Of a DNA stretch of 64,000 nt, positions 39,903-47,321 are shown piece after piece. Where the stretch lies: NCBI GenBank assembly GCA_910588105.1, contig CAJUQD010000004.1, forward strand, positions 21,125 through 85,124, given 5' to 3'. The notes under the pieces were generated by a model. It was given only the letters and a program-made list of their open reading frames with translations. It ran no database searches and was not told where the DNA came from. The position numbers and the translations under genes are program-made. How positions within the stretch are numbered: the first letter of the stretch is position 1; each line of letters begins with the position of its first letter. This DNA comes from an uncultured Oscillospiraceae bacterium. GTDB lineage: Bacteria; Bacillota; Clostridia; Oscillospirales; Oscillospiraceae.

Positions 39903-40346
39903 ATGGAACAGGCGAAACCCAGGTATTTTATCGTGGAATCCACGGTGCTGCCGGAGATCTACCTGAAGGTGGCCGAGGCCAAGCGGCTGCTGGAGACCGG
40001 AGAGGAGCGGACGGTAAACGCCGCCGCCCGCCGCTCCGGGGTAAGCCGCAGCGCGTATTATAAGTATAAGGACGCCATCCGGCCCTTCCAGGATATGGTC
40101 CAGGGGCGGATCGTCACCATCCAGATCCTGCTGCGCAACCAGCCGGGGGCGCTGTCGTCGGTGCTCAACCTGCTGGCGGATAGGGGGGGAAACGTACTCA
40201 CCATCAACCAGGCCATCCCCGGCGGGGGCGCGGCGGCGGTGACGGTGGGATTGGAGACCAGCGGGCTGTCCGCCGGGCTGGAGGAGCTGCTGGAGGAGCT
40301 GCGCGCCCGGCCGGAGGTAATCCGCTGCGAGGTGCCCGCGGGCTGA
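39903..40346 (+). CDS. pheB: ACT domain protein, PheB type
   Basis: This 147-residue protein of the PheB/UPF0735 family has an N-terminal helix-turn-helix-like region (VNAAARRSGVSRSAYYKYKD, about 40-59) and a C-terminal ACT domain (ILLRNQPGALSSVLNLLADR, about 75-94). The family is proposed to sense an amino acid and is often found just before homoserine dehydrogenase, as here. ATG 39903 has AGGAGG upstream. The hom gene follows at about 75 bases, so the two are probably cotranscribed. It may be a regulator of aspartate-family amino acids, but the ligand is unproven. Confidence 0.9.
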   Translation: MEQAKPRYFIVESTVLPEIYLKVAEAKRLLETGEERTVNAAARRSGVSRSAYYKYKDAIRPFQDMVQGRIVTIQILLRNQPGALSSVLNLLADRGGNVLTINQAIPGGGAAAVTVGLETSGLSAGLEELLEELRARPEVIRCEVPAG

Positions 40347-40420
40347 ATGCAGGGCGCGGCGGCTGCGCACACTGGAAGAAGAAGGGGCGCTTGCGTCCCG
40401 TGGAAGGAATGACAAGGCAA

Positions 40421-41635
40421 ATGGTAAATGTGGCGATTTTGGGCTTCGGTACCGTGGGATCCGGCGTGGCCGAGGTGCTCACCGGGCATGAGGACAGTAT
40501 TGGACGCAAGGCGGGCGGGCTGATCCGGCTGAAGTATATCCTGGATGTGCGGGACTTCCCGGACAGCCCCTTCGCGGACCGCTTTGTGAAGGACTTCGCG
40601 GTGATTGAGGATGACCCGGAGGTGGATATTGTGGTGGAGACCATCGGAGGGGCGTCCATCGCCCTGGACTTCACCAGAAGGGCGCTGGAGGCGGGCAAGA
40701 GCGTGGTCACTTCCAACAAGGAGCTGGTGGCCACCTTCGGCTATGAGCTCACCCAGCTGGCGAAGGCGAGGGGCGTATGCTACCTCTTCGAGGCCAGCGT
40801 GGGGGGGGGCATTCCCATCATCCGCCCCCTGAGCCAATGCCTGGCCGCCAATGAGATTTTGGAAATTTACGGCATCCTCAACGGCACCACCAACTATATC
40901 CTCACCCGGATGATCCGGGCGGGGCTCACCTTCGACGCGGCGCTCCGGGAGGCCCAGGAGAAGGGCTACGCCGAGCGGGACCCCTCCGCCGACGTGGAGG
41001 GGCACGACGCCTGCCGTAAGATCTGCATCCTGGCGGACATCGCCTTTGGGCGGCATATCAGCCCCGGCCAGGCGCCCACCCAGGGGATTACCGGGATCAC
41101 CCTGGCGGATGTGGACTACGCCGAGAGTGCTGGCAAAAAGATTAAGCTGCTGGGCCGGGCCATCCGCAGGGAGGACGGCAGGGTGTGCGCCTATGTGGCC
41201 CCCCATCTGGTGGACCAGTCCGACCCGCTGGCCGGGGTGGAGGACGTGTTCAACGCCATCTCCGTCCGGGGGGACGCCATCGGCGATGTGATGTTCTATG
41301 GCCGGGGGGCGGGCAAGCTGCCCACCGCCTCCGCCGTGGTGGCGGACGTGATCGACGTGGCACGGAACATGGGGCACCGCAAGGCGCTGAGCTGGGAACC
41401 GGGCGGGGAGGACGCCGCCTGCGGCACGGACGGGCTGGAGAGCCGCTGGTACGTCCGGGCGGCCGCGTCCGCCGACGAGCTGCGCGCCCGGCTGCCGGGG
41501 TGCAAGCTGCTGGCCCGGCGGGAGAGCGGCGGGGGCGAGTCCGCCTGCATCACCGAGGGGGAGCTCACCCAAAAGCAGCTGGAGGAAAGATTGGCGGGGC
41601 TGGAAACGGCCAATACGCTGAGAGTGCTGGATTAA
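40421..41635 (+). CDS. hom: Homoserine dehydrogenase
   Basis: This 404-residue NAD(P)H-dependent enzyme reduces aspartate semialdehyde to homoserine. The Rossmann loop is LGFGTVGSGVAE (about 7-18), and catalytic-domain markers are NKELVATFGYEL, NGTTNYILTRM (about 153-163) and GHDACRKICILAD. The C-terminal regulatory region is short and ends in a Leu/Glu-rich stretch, so a full ACT domain is not evident. ATG 40421 gives the usual N-terminus; ATG 40409 is an alternative. lysC follows about 135 bases later, after a hairpin (41706-41734). Confidence 0.95.
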   Translation: MVNVAILGFGTVGSGVAEVLTGHEDSIGRKAGGLIRLKYILDVRDFPDSPFADRFVKDFAVIEDDPEVDIVVETIGGASIALDFTRRALEAGKSVVTSNKELVATFGYELTQLAKARGVCYLFEASVGGGIPIIRPLSQCLAANEILEIYGILNGTTNYILTRMIRAGLTFDAALREAQEKGYAERDPSADVEGHDACRKICILADIAFGRHISPGQAPTQGITGITLADVDYAESAGKKIKLLGRAIRREDGRVCAYVAPHLVDQSDPLAGVEDVFNAISVRGDAIGDVMFYGRGAGKLPTASAVVADVIDVARNMGHRKALSWEPGGEDAACGTDGLESRWYVRAAASADELRARLPGCKLLARRESGGGESACITEGELTQKQLEERLAGLETANTLRVLD

Positions 41636-41705
41636 GGAAGCGCGGAGAAGCGGGCAGGCCGCCCGGCATTTTGGTCAGTCCATCCGCAGCCCTTCGGCAT
41701 AAAAT

Positions 41706-41734
41706 GGAGTGCCGGGCTCTGGGTCCGGCACTCC
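41706..41734 (+). other. Intercistronic hairpin between hom and lysC
   Basis: GGAGTGCCGG, loop GCTCTGGGT, CCGGCACTCC. No T run follows, and it is far too short for a lysine riboswitch. Confidence 0.6.
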
Positions 41735-41771
41735 CAAACGGCATGGAAACTCCATGAGAGGATGAAGAGCT

Positions 41772-42998
41772 ATGGCATTGATTGTACAAAAATTCGGCGG
41801 GTCCTCCGTCGCGGACGCGGACAAGATCCGCAACGTGGCCCGCATTATCACCGATACTTATCAAAAAGGGAACCGGGTGGTGGCGGTGCTGTCCGCCCAG
41901 GGGGACACCACGGACGACCTCATTGAAAAGGCCGCTGAGATTAACCCCGCCGCCTCCAAACGGGAGCTGGATATGCTGCTGTCCACTGGCGAGCAGATTT
42001 CCTGTGCGCTGTGCGCCATGGCCATTGAAAGCATGGGCTTCCCTGTGGTGTCGCTCACGGGCTGGCAGGCGGGCTTCCGCACCAACTCCGGCTACGGCAA
42101 CGCCCGCATCAAGCGGGTGCAGGGGGAGCGCATCCGAGCAGAGCTGGACAAGCGGCGCATTGTCATCGTCACCGGTTTCCAGGGGCTGAACAAGTACGAC
42201 GACATCACCACCCTGGGCCGGGGCGGGTCGGACACGTCGGCGGTGGCCATCGCCGCCGCCCTCAACGCCGATCTGTGCCAGATTTACACCGACGTGGACG
42301 GCGTGTACACGGCCGACCCCCGCCTGGTGCCCTCCGCCCATAAGCTGGACGAGATCACCTACGACGAGATGCTGGAGCTGGCCACCCTGGGGGCCCAGGT
42401 GCTCCACAACCGCTCGGTGGAGATGGCCAAGCGGTACGGCGTGAAGCTGGAGGTGCTGTCCAGCTTTTCCGGGAGGCCGGGTACAAAAGTGAAGGAGGTT
42501 GTCAAGACCATGGAAAAATCCCATATCAGCGGCGTCGCCAAGGATAAGAATGTGGCCCGGCTGGCCCTGGTGGGCCTGGAGGACACCCCGGGCATCGCCT
42601 TTAAAATCTTCTCCCTGCTGGCCAGGAACAACGTGAACGTGGACATCATCCTCCAGTCCATTGGCCGCAGCGACACCAAGGACATCAGCTTCACTGTGGC
42701 AAAGGGGGACATGGAGCTGGCCCGCCAGCTGCTGGAGGACAGCCGGGACAGCATCCGCTTCGACCACATCGACGTGTCGGACAACATCGCCAAGGTGTCC
42801 ATCGTGGGGGCGGGGATGATTAACAACCCCGGCGTGGCCGCGGCCATGTTCGAGGCGCTGTTCAACGCGGGCATCAATATCAACATGATTTCCACCAGCG
42901 AGATCAAGGTGTCGGTGCTGGTGCACATCAGCGACGCGGACCGGGCGGTACAGGTGATCCACGACCGGTTCTACGATGAGTTCAACGGCGCGCAGTGA
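41772..42998 (+). CDS. lysC: Aspartate kinase
   Basis: This 408-residue enzyme phosphorylates aspartate, the first step to lysine, threonine and methionine. The kinase domain starts at VQKFGGSSVADADKI (about 4-18), with GRGGSDTSAVAIAAAL (about 149-164) and YTDVDGVYTADPR (about 172-184). Two ACT domains follow (VARLALVGLEDTPGIAFKI about 260-278, and VSIVGAGMINNPGVAAAMF about 339-357), which normally bind lysine or threonine for feedback. Length is typical. A strong terminator follows at 43006. Confidence 0.97.
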   Translation: MALIVQKFGGSSVADADKIRNVARIITDTYQKGNRVVAVLSAQGDTTDDLIEKAAEINPAASKRELDMLLSTGEQISCALCAMAIESMGFPVVSLTGWQAGFRTNSGYGNARIKRVQGERIRAELDKRRIVIVTGFQGLNKYDDITTLGRGGSDTSAVAIAAALNADLCQIYTDVDGVYTADPRLVPSAHKLDEITYDEMLELATLGAQVLHNRSVEMAKRYGVKLEVLSSFSGRPGTKVKEVVKTMEKSHISGVAKDKNVARLALVGLEDTPGIAFKIFSLLARNNVNVDIILQSIGRSDTKDISFTVAKGDMELARQLLEDSRDSIRFDHIDVSDNIAKVSIVGAGMINNPGVAAAMFEALFNAGININMISTSEIKVSVLVHISDADRAVQVIHDRFYDEFNGAQ

Positions 42999-43005
42999 GC
43001 GCCGC

Positions 43006-43040
43006 GGCAGGCCGGGCCAAGTGGCCCGGCCTGCCTTTTT
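43006..43040 (+). terminator. Intrinsic terminator after lysC
   Basis: GGCAGGCCGGGCC (43006-43018), loop AAGT, complement to 43035, then TTTTT. Confidence 0.9.
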
Positions 43041-43530
43041 GTCCAATTTGCACCCCGGTTAGAGGTGAAAAATCCAGTGTTTTCAATGAGCTCACGCCAC
43101 GCTGGGATGACCGAGAATTTATGAACTACACTGCTTGAAAAGGGTTCTGACATAGCCTGATTTTGTACTGAAAAGATCATTTTGTAGAATGATGACAGCA
43201 ATGCAGCCCCATGCCAAATGGGCCAGAAATTTGTCTTATGGGTATGGGGTTCTGCTATTCTTTAGATAGGAGCAGTCAACATGAGAGAAGGAATTTTGAT
43301 CCCTGATATGCAGAGCGGACGTGCCGATATCCGCTTCCCCTTTGTATTTTTCGTTCAATGCTTTGCGGCCCTGTCTGGTTTCATGCCAGACAGGCTGTTT
43401 TCGACAGGCAGAGATGCGTGGTTCACCCTCGCATTTCTGTCAAATCATGATCGATTCCGCCAGAGTGACTTCTTCCGCCTGAGCCTTGCAACTATTCATC
43501 CGCCCTACCCCAGTTCGCCGTGCATCTACA
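43041..43530. other. AT-richer decayed mobile DNA
   Basis: About 490 bases with visibly lower GC than the neighbours and no intact gene. The frame at 43281 begins MREGILIPDMQSGRADIRF, like the start of DUF5348 proteins found in Firmicutes mobile elements, and then loses similarity. A hairpin CCTGTCTGG/CCAGACAGG sits at 43370-43394. I read it as remnant accessory DNA. Confidence 0.5.
43281..43337 (+). pseudogene. DUF5348 gene remnant
   Basis: The first 19 codons read MREGILIPDMQSGRADIRF, close to the DUF5348 N-terminus (MREG-LxFDxxSGRxDIRF). The conserved YYGGLHCG segment that should follow is missing. An upstream A/G-rich ribosome binding site (AGGAG) is still present. Confidence 0.45.
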
Positions 43531-43532
43531 AA

Positions 43533-43580
43533 GAAAGTCCCCGGGAAGCCGCTGGCATCAACGGCTTCCCGGGGACTTTC
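43533..43580. terminator. Long bidirectional terminator
   Basis: GAAAGTCCCCGGGAAGCCG (43533-43551), 10-base loop, exact complement (43562-43580). TTTATG follows on the plus strand and TTTGTAGA on the minus strand. Confidence 0.85.
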
Positions 43581-43616
43581 TTTATGTTTCCAGCCTTACG
43601 GCGGTTTGAAGGGGGA

Positions 43617-44630
43617 TCATGGATGGACGATATGCAGGGCCTGGGCGGGAACGGTTTCCTCATAAACGCCCAGGCTGTTGATCAGCTCCAGTACGGCTTG
43701 GTCGTCCAGCTGCCAGTAGGGGCTGATCCACTCCCCCTCCAGGGAGGAAGCGTTGAGGGCCGTGTCCAGATCCATGCCGATGGCCTGGGTGCCGAAGAAC
43801 ACCATGTCGCTCAGCGGCATGTCGGAGCTCACATACTGGCTGAAGGTGTTGATGAGGGAGGTGACGTTGGTCACGTTGGACGGGGTGATGGCCTGCTTGG
43901 CCAGGGCGGTGAGGAAGGCACGCTGGGTGGCGGTGCGGCCGATGTCGGCGTTGACATAGCAATTCCGGCAGCGCATGACGCCCTCCGCCTTTTTTCCGTC
44001 CAGCAGCTGGTAGCCCGGCTGGATGTCGATGACCAGGTCCTGAAGGGGGTCCCTGTAGTCCATCCGTACCGGCACATCGAACCACACCCCGCCGATCTGG
44101 TCCACGATGGAGGAGAACGCCTTCAGGTTCACCGACACATAATAGTCAACCGGCACGCCCAGCAGGTCGCGCACCGCCGCGGCCACCGCCTCCTCGCCCC
44201 CGGCGTAGGTCGAGTTGATTTTGCGGTACTTGCCGCCGGAGTAGATCACCGTGTCCCGGGGAATGGAGATGAGGGAAGCGGTTTTCGCCTTGGTGTCGAA
44301 CACACCCAGCATAATGGTGTCGCTGCCGCCCATATCCGCCACCCCCAGCAGCAGGCAGGTGTACACCCCCTTGCGGCGGGTGAGCACCAGGGGAGTGGGG
44401 GTGGGCTCGGCCGGATCGTCCGGCGCCGCAGGGGAGGCGGAAGGCCCGGCGGGCTGGGGCGGGATGGTGACCTGGTGGTTCACCGCGGGCTCGGGGGCGA
44501 ACAGCTTGAGGGCCACGAAGCCGACCACCACCACCAGGGACAGGCCAAAGAGGATAAAATAGAGGGTCTTGGCCAGCCGGACCAGGGGAGAGGCGCGCTT
44601 TGGGGCCTTGCGCTTAGCCGGAGTAGTCAT
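43617..44630 (-). CDS. LCP (LytR-CpsA-Psr) family wall-polymer ligase
   Basis: This 337-residue protein is membrane-anchored (basic start, helix about 23-45) with a Pro/Ala linker and an extracellular LCP domain from about residue 85. Core motifs are CLLLGVADMGGSDTIML (about 91-107), SLISIPRDTVIYSGGKYRKIN (split about 115-135; the Arg and Asp bind the pyrophosphate) and IGGVWFDVPVRMDY (about 178-191). LCP enzymes transfer wall polymers from undecaprenyl carrier to peptidoglycan. Together with csaB and tagO it may attach the SLH-binding polymer. Its promoter faces away from the ABC gene at 44875. Confidence 0.93.
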   Translation of the reverse strand: MTTPAKRKAPKRASPLVRLAKTLYFILFGLSLVVVVGFVALKLFAPEPAVNHQVTIPPQPAGPSASPAAPDDPAEPTPTPLVLTRRKGVYTCLLLGVADMGGSDTIMLGVFDTKAKTASLISIPRDTVIYSGGKYRKINSTYAGGEEAVAAAVRDLLGVPVDYYVSVNLKAFSSIVDQIGGVWFDVPVRMDYRDPLQDLVIDIQPGYQLLDGKKAEGVMRCRNCYVNADIGRTATQRAFLTALAKQAITPSNVTNVTSLINTFSQYVSSDMPLSDMVFFGTQAIGMDLDTALNASSLEGEWISPYWQLDDQAVLELINSLGVYEETVPAQALHIVHP

Positions 44631-44698
44631 GGGAGTGGCTTCCTTTCAAAAGGGCCTGTCGAAAGGCCTCGGATTATGTCAACTTTAGACCGTTCCCT

Positions 44699-44727
44699 AG
44701 TATAGCGGACACCGGCTGAAAATACAA
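44699..44727 (-). promoter_or_regulatory. Sigma-A promoter of the LCP gene
   Basis: Minus strand: -35 TTGTAT (44727-44722), 17-base spacer, -10 TATACT (44704-44699). Confidence 0.7.
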
Positions 44728-44774
44728 GGGGGCGTTCATGAAGAATTGGTAAATAAATTGTCCCCTGCCAGCCC

Positions 44775-44803
44775 TTGACATTGGGGACTTTCACGGCTAA
44801 AAT
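44775..44803 (+). promoter_or_regulatory. Sigma-A promoter of the SsuA/ThiY-type ABC operon
   Basis: -35 TTGACA (44775-44780), 17-base spacer, -10 TAAAAT (44798-44803). Confidence 0.8.
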
Positions 44804-44874
44804 TGAAGTCACGAAATTTTCAGCCATTGCGGGCGGGAAAACCGGCCCGGCCGATAAGAGAAAGGATTCAAGCT

Positions 44875-45978
44875 ATGAGACGTTTCAGATTCCAGGTCCT
44901 TTTGCTGGCCTTGTCCCTCCTGTTCACCCTGGCCGCCTGCAAGCCGGTGGGGGAGGAGCCCTCCAACGCGCCCTCCGAGGCGGCCTCCGAACCGGCGACC
45001 CCCAGCGCGGAGCCCGCCCCCCGGCCCACCCAGGAACCCTCCGGCGGGATCACCGACGTGGAGCCCGGCCCGGACACGCGCATCGCGGTGCTGTCCGGCC
45101 CCACCGGGGTGGGGGCGGCCAAGCTGCTGGACAACATCGACAACAACCCCGCCGCCCTCCGAAGAAGCGGCTACAGCTACACCATCGCCAACGACAACAG
45201 CGAACTGGTGGCGGGGCTGTCCAGCGGGGAGATTGACATTGCCACCGTGGCCTCCAACCTGGCGGTGAACCTCTACAACAAGACGGACGGCGGGGTGAAG
45301 ATCATCGCCGTGGGCACCCTGGGGGTGCTCCACATCCTGGAGGGTGGCGGCGGGACGGAGATCAACAGCGTCGCCGACCTGTCGGGCAGAACCGTCTACG
45401 CTGCGGGCCAGGGGGCCAACCCGGAGTACGTGCTGCGCTACCTGCTCCAGGAGAACGGCCTGGAGATGGGGAAGGACGTGGAGGTGGTCTTTGCCGATGC
45501 CTCCGAGATCAGCGCCAAGCTGCTGTCCGGCGAGATTGAGTGCGCCATGCTGCCCGTCCCCGCCGCCACCGCCGCCATCGTGAAGAGCGAGGGTAAGGTG
45601 CGTCAGGCCATCGACCTCACCGAAGCCTGGGATAACCTGAAAAACGGCAGCCGGCTCATCATGACCGCCGTGGTGGTTCGCACCGAGTTTGCCGAGACCT
45701 ATCCCGACCTGGTGTCCCACTTCCTGGCCGACTACAAGGATTCCATCGACTTTGTGAACAACAATCAGGACGCGGCGGCGGAGATAGTGGCGGAGCTGGG
45801 CATTGCCCCCAGCGCGGCCATCGCCCAAAAGGCTATCCCCCAGTGCCACCTGGCCTTCCTCTCAGGGATGGATATGGTGGCAGCCATTTCCGACTACTAT
45901 TCGGTGCTGTGGTCTATCGATCCCGCCGCCGTGGGCGGCTCCCTGCCCGACGACGGAATCTATTACGTGAACAATTGA
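44875..45978 (+). CDS. ABC substrate-binding lipoprotein (SsuA/ThiY/NMT1-like)
   Basis: This 367-residue lipoprotein has lipobox LAACKP (about 19-24) and a Pro/Ser/Glu linker, then a periplasmic-binding-like fold of the taurine/sulfonate/thiamine-precursor class. [15 protein letters not shown] (about 76-90) is the usual start of the fold, followed by [20 protein letters not shown] (about 119-138) and [20 protein letters not shown] (about 175-194). ATG 44875 follows GAAAGGA. The permease start overlaps its stop by 4 bases. Substrate uncertain: sulfonates, nitrate or HMP-type thiamine precursors are all candidates. Confidence 0.9.
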   Translation: MRRFRFQVLLLALSLLFTLAACKPVGEEPSNAPSEAASEPATPSAEPAPRPTQEPSGGITDVEPGPDTRIAVLSGPTGVGAAKLLDNIDNNPAALRRSGYSYTIANDNSELVAGLSSGEIDIATVASNLAVNLYNKTDGGVKIIAVGTLGVLHILEGGGGTEINSVADLSGRTVYAAGQGANPEYVLRYLLQENGLEMGKDVEVVFADASEISAKLLSGEIECAMLPVPAATAAIVKSEGKVRQAIDLTEAWDNLKNGSRLIMTAVVVRTEFAETYPDLVSHFLADYKDSIDFVNNNQDAAAEIVAELGIAPSAAIAQKAIPQCHLAFLSGMDMVAAISDYYSVLWSIDPAAVGGSLPDDGIYYVNN

Positions 45979-46709
45979 AGAAGCTTTTGAATACCGCCGC
46001 GCCCCTGGCCTTCTGGCTGCTGGTGTGGGCGCTGTGCGCCTGGCGGGTGGGGCGGGCGCTGCTTCTGCCCGGCCCCTTGGCGGTGGGGAAGCGGCTGCTG
46101 GAGCTGGCGGGTACGGGAGATTTCTGGCTGTCGGTGGGGGCCACCCTGGGGCGGGTGTTCCTGGGCCTGGGCTGGGGGGCGCTGGCGGGGACGGCGCTGG
46201 CCTTTGCCACCCACTTCTTCCCCTGGGCGGACCGGCTGATCTCCCCCGCTATCCGGGTGGTGCGGGCCACGCCGGTGGTGTCCTTCATCCTGCTGGTCTA
46301 CCTGTGGGTAGCCCGGGGGGCCATCCCCTGGGTCATCTCAGGGCTGATGGTGCTGCCGGTGGTGTGGGGGGCGCTGTGCGCTGGGCTGGACAATATGGAC
46401 GAAAAGCTGTTGGAGCTCGCCCGGGCCTACCGCTTCTCCCGGCTCAAGACCCTGCGGCTGGTCTGCCTGCCGGCCCTTCGGCCCCAGTTTGCCGCCGGGC
46501 TGCTCACCGCCTTCGGGCTAGCCTGGAAGTCCGGGGTGGCGGCGGAGGTGCTGTGTCCCCCCGCCCGCGCCATCGGTTCCCGCATCCAGCAGGCAAAGCT
46601 GGGGCTGGAGACGGCGGATCTGTTTGCCTGGACCCTGGCCATCGTGGCGCTGTCCCTGGCGCTGGAGGGGCTGCTCCGCCGGGGGCTGGGGAAGGGGGAG
46701 AGAGCGTGA
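45975..46709 (+). CDS. ABC transporter permease (SsuC/ThiX type)
   Basis: This 244-residue permease is read from a TTG at 45975 that overlaps the preceding stop (TTGA), which is the only way to include the first hydrophobic helix and stay in frame. Six helices are likely. The EAA-type loop [20 protein letters not shown] (about 147-166) contacts the ATPase. It resembles SsuC/TauC/ThiX permeases in length and layout. GTG of the ATPase gene overlaps its stop by 4 bases, so all three ABC genes are translationally coupled. Confidence 0.9.
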   Translation: MKKLLNTAAPLAFWLLVWALCAWRVGRALLLPGPLAVGKRLLELAGTGDFWLSVGATLGRVFLGLGWGALAGTALAFATHFFPWADRLISPAIRVVRATPVVSFILLVYLWVARGAIPWVISGLMVLPVVWGALCAGLDNMDEKLLELARAYRFSRLKTLRLVCLPALRPQFAAGLLTAFGLAWKSGVAAEVLCPPARAIGSRIQQAKLGLETADLFAWTLAIVALSLALEGLLRRGLGKGERA

Positions 46710-47287
46710 TCGGGCTTCGGGATATTACGGTGCGCTTTGGGGACAAGCTGGTATTGGACCGCTTTTCCCTGGACATACCGGCCCAGGGCCTTACCGCCCT
46801 GTCCGGCCCCTCCGGCTGCGGCAAGACCACCCTTCTGCGGGTGATGGCGGGGCTGGCCGCGCCCGGGGGCGGCGCGGTGTCCGGCATTGACCCGGGCCGG
46901 ACGGCGTTTTTGTTCCAGGAGGACCGGCTTCTGCCCTGGCGGACGGCAACCCAGCACATTGCCGACGTGCTCCCCCGGCCCCGCCGGGGGGAGGCGGCAA
47001 GGTGGCTGGCCTTTGCCGAGCTGGAGGGGGAGGGGGGCGCGTACCCCGCCGCCCTGTCCGGCGGTATGGCCCGGCGGCTGGCCCTGGCCCGGTGCGCGGC
47101 GCTGGGGGGGGAGCTGCTTTTGCTGGACGAACCCTTCGCCGGGGTGGATTCGGAGCGGACGGCGCGGATATTGGAGCGGCTGCGGGGGCTGGGCGTCCCC
47201 ATCGTGCTGGCCACCCACCAGCCCCAGGTGCTCTGCGCCTGCGATCGGATGATTGCTTTGGAGGGCCCGCCCTTGACGCGGGTATAG
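46706..47287 (+). CDS. Compact ABC transporter ATPase (SsuB/ThiZ type)
   Basis: This protein has only 193 residues, whereas SsuB-type ATPases are usually about 240-260, but every motif is present: Walker [10 protein letters not shown] (about 32-40), Q loop FQEDRLLPW, signature [14 protein letters not shown] (about 117-130), Walker [13 protein letters not shown] and H loop ATHQPQ. The C-terminal tail and part of the helical domain are short. It starts with GTG at 46706, overlapping the permease stop as GTGA. A terminator follows immediately. Confidence 0.9.
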   Translation: MIGLRDITVRFGDKLVLDRFSLDIPAQGLTALSGPSGCGKTTLLRVMAGLAAPGGGAVSGIDPGRTAFLFQEDRLLPWRTATQHIADVLPRPRRGEAARWLAFAELEGEGGAYPAALSGGMARRLALARCAALGGELLLLDEPFAGVDSERTARILERLRGLGVPIVLATHQPQVLCACDRMIALEGPPLTRV

Positions 47288-47288
47288 A

Positions 47289-47321
47289 GACACCCCGGCG
47301 CACAGCGCCGGGGTGTCTTTT
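47289..47321. terminator. Bidirectional terminator between ABC operon and P-type-like gene
   Basis: GACACCCCGGCGC (47289-47301), loop ACA, complement (47305-47317), then TTTT on the plus strand. Confidence 0.9.

Noticed and set aside
41640..41771. Lysine riboswitch before lysC
   Set aside because: Only 130 bases, one simple hairpin, and none of the lysine aptamer conserved positions.
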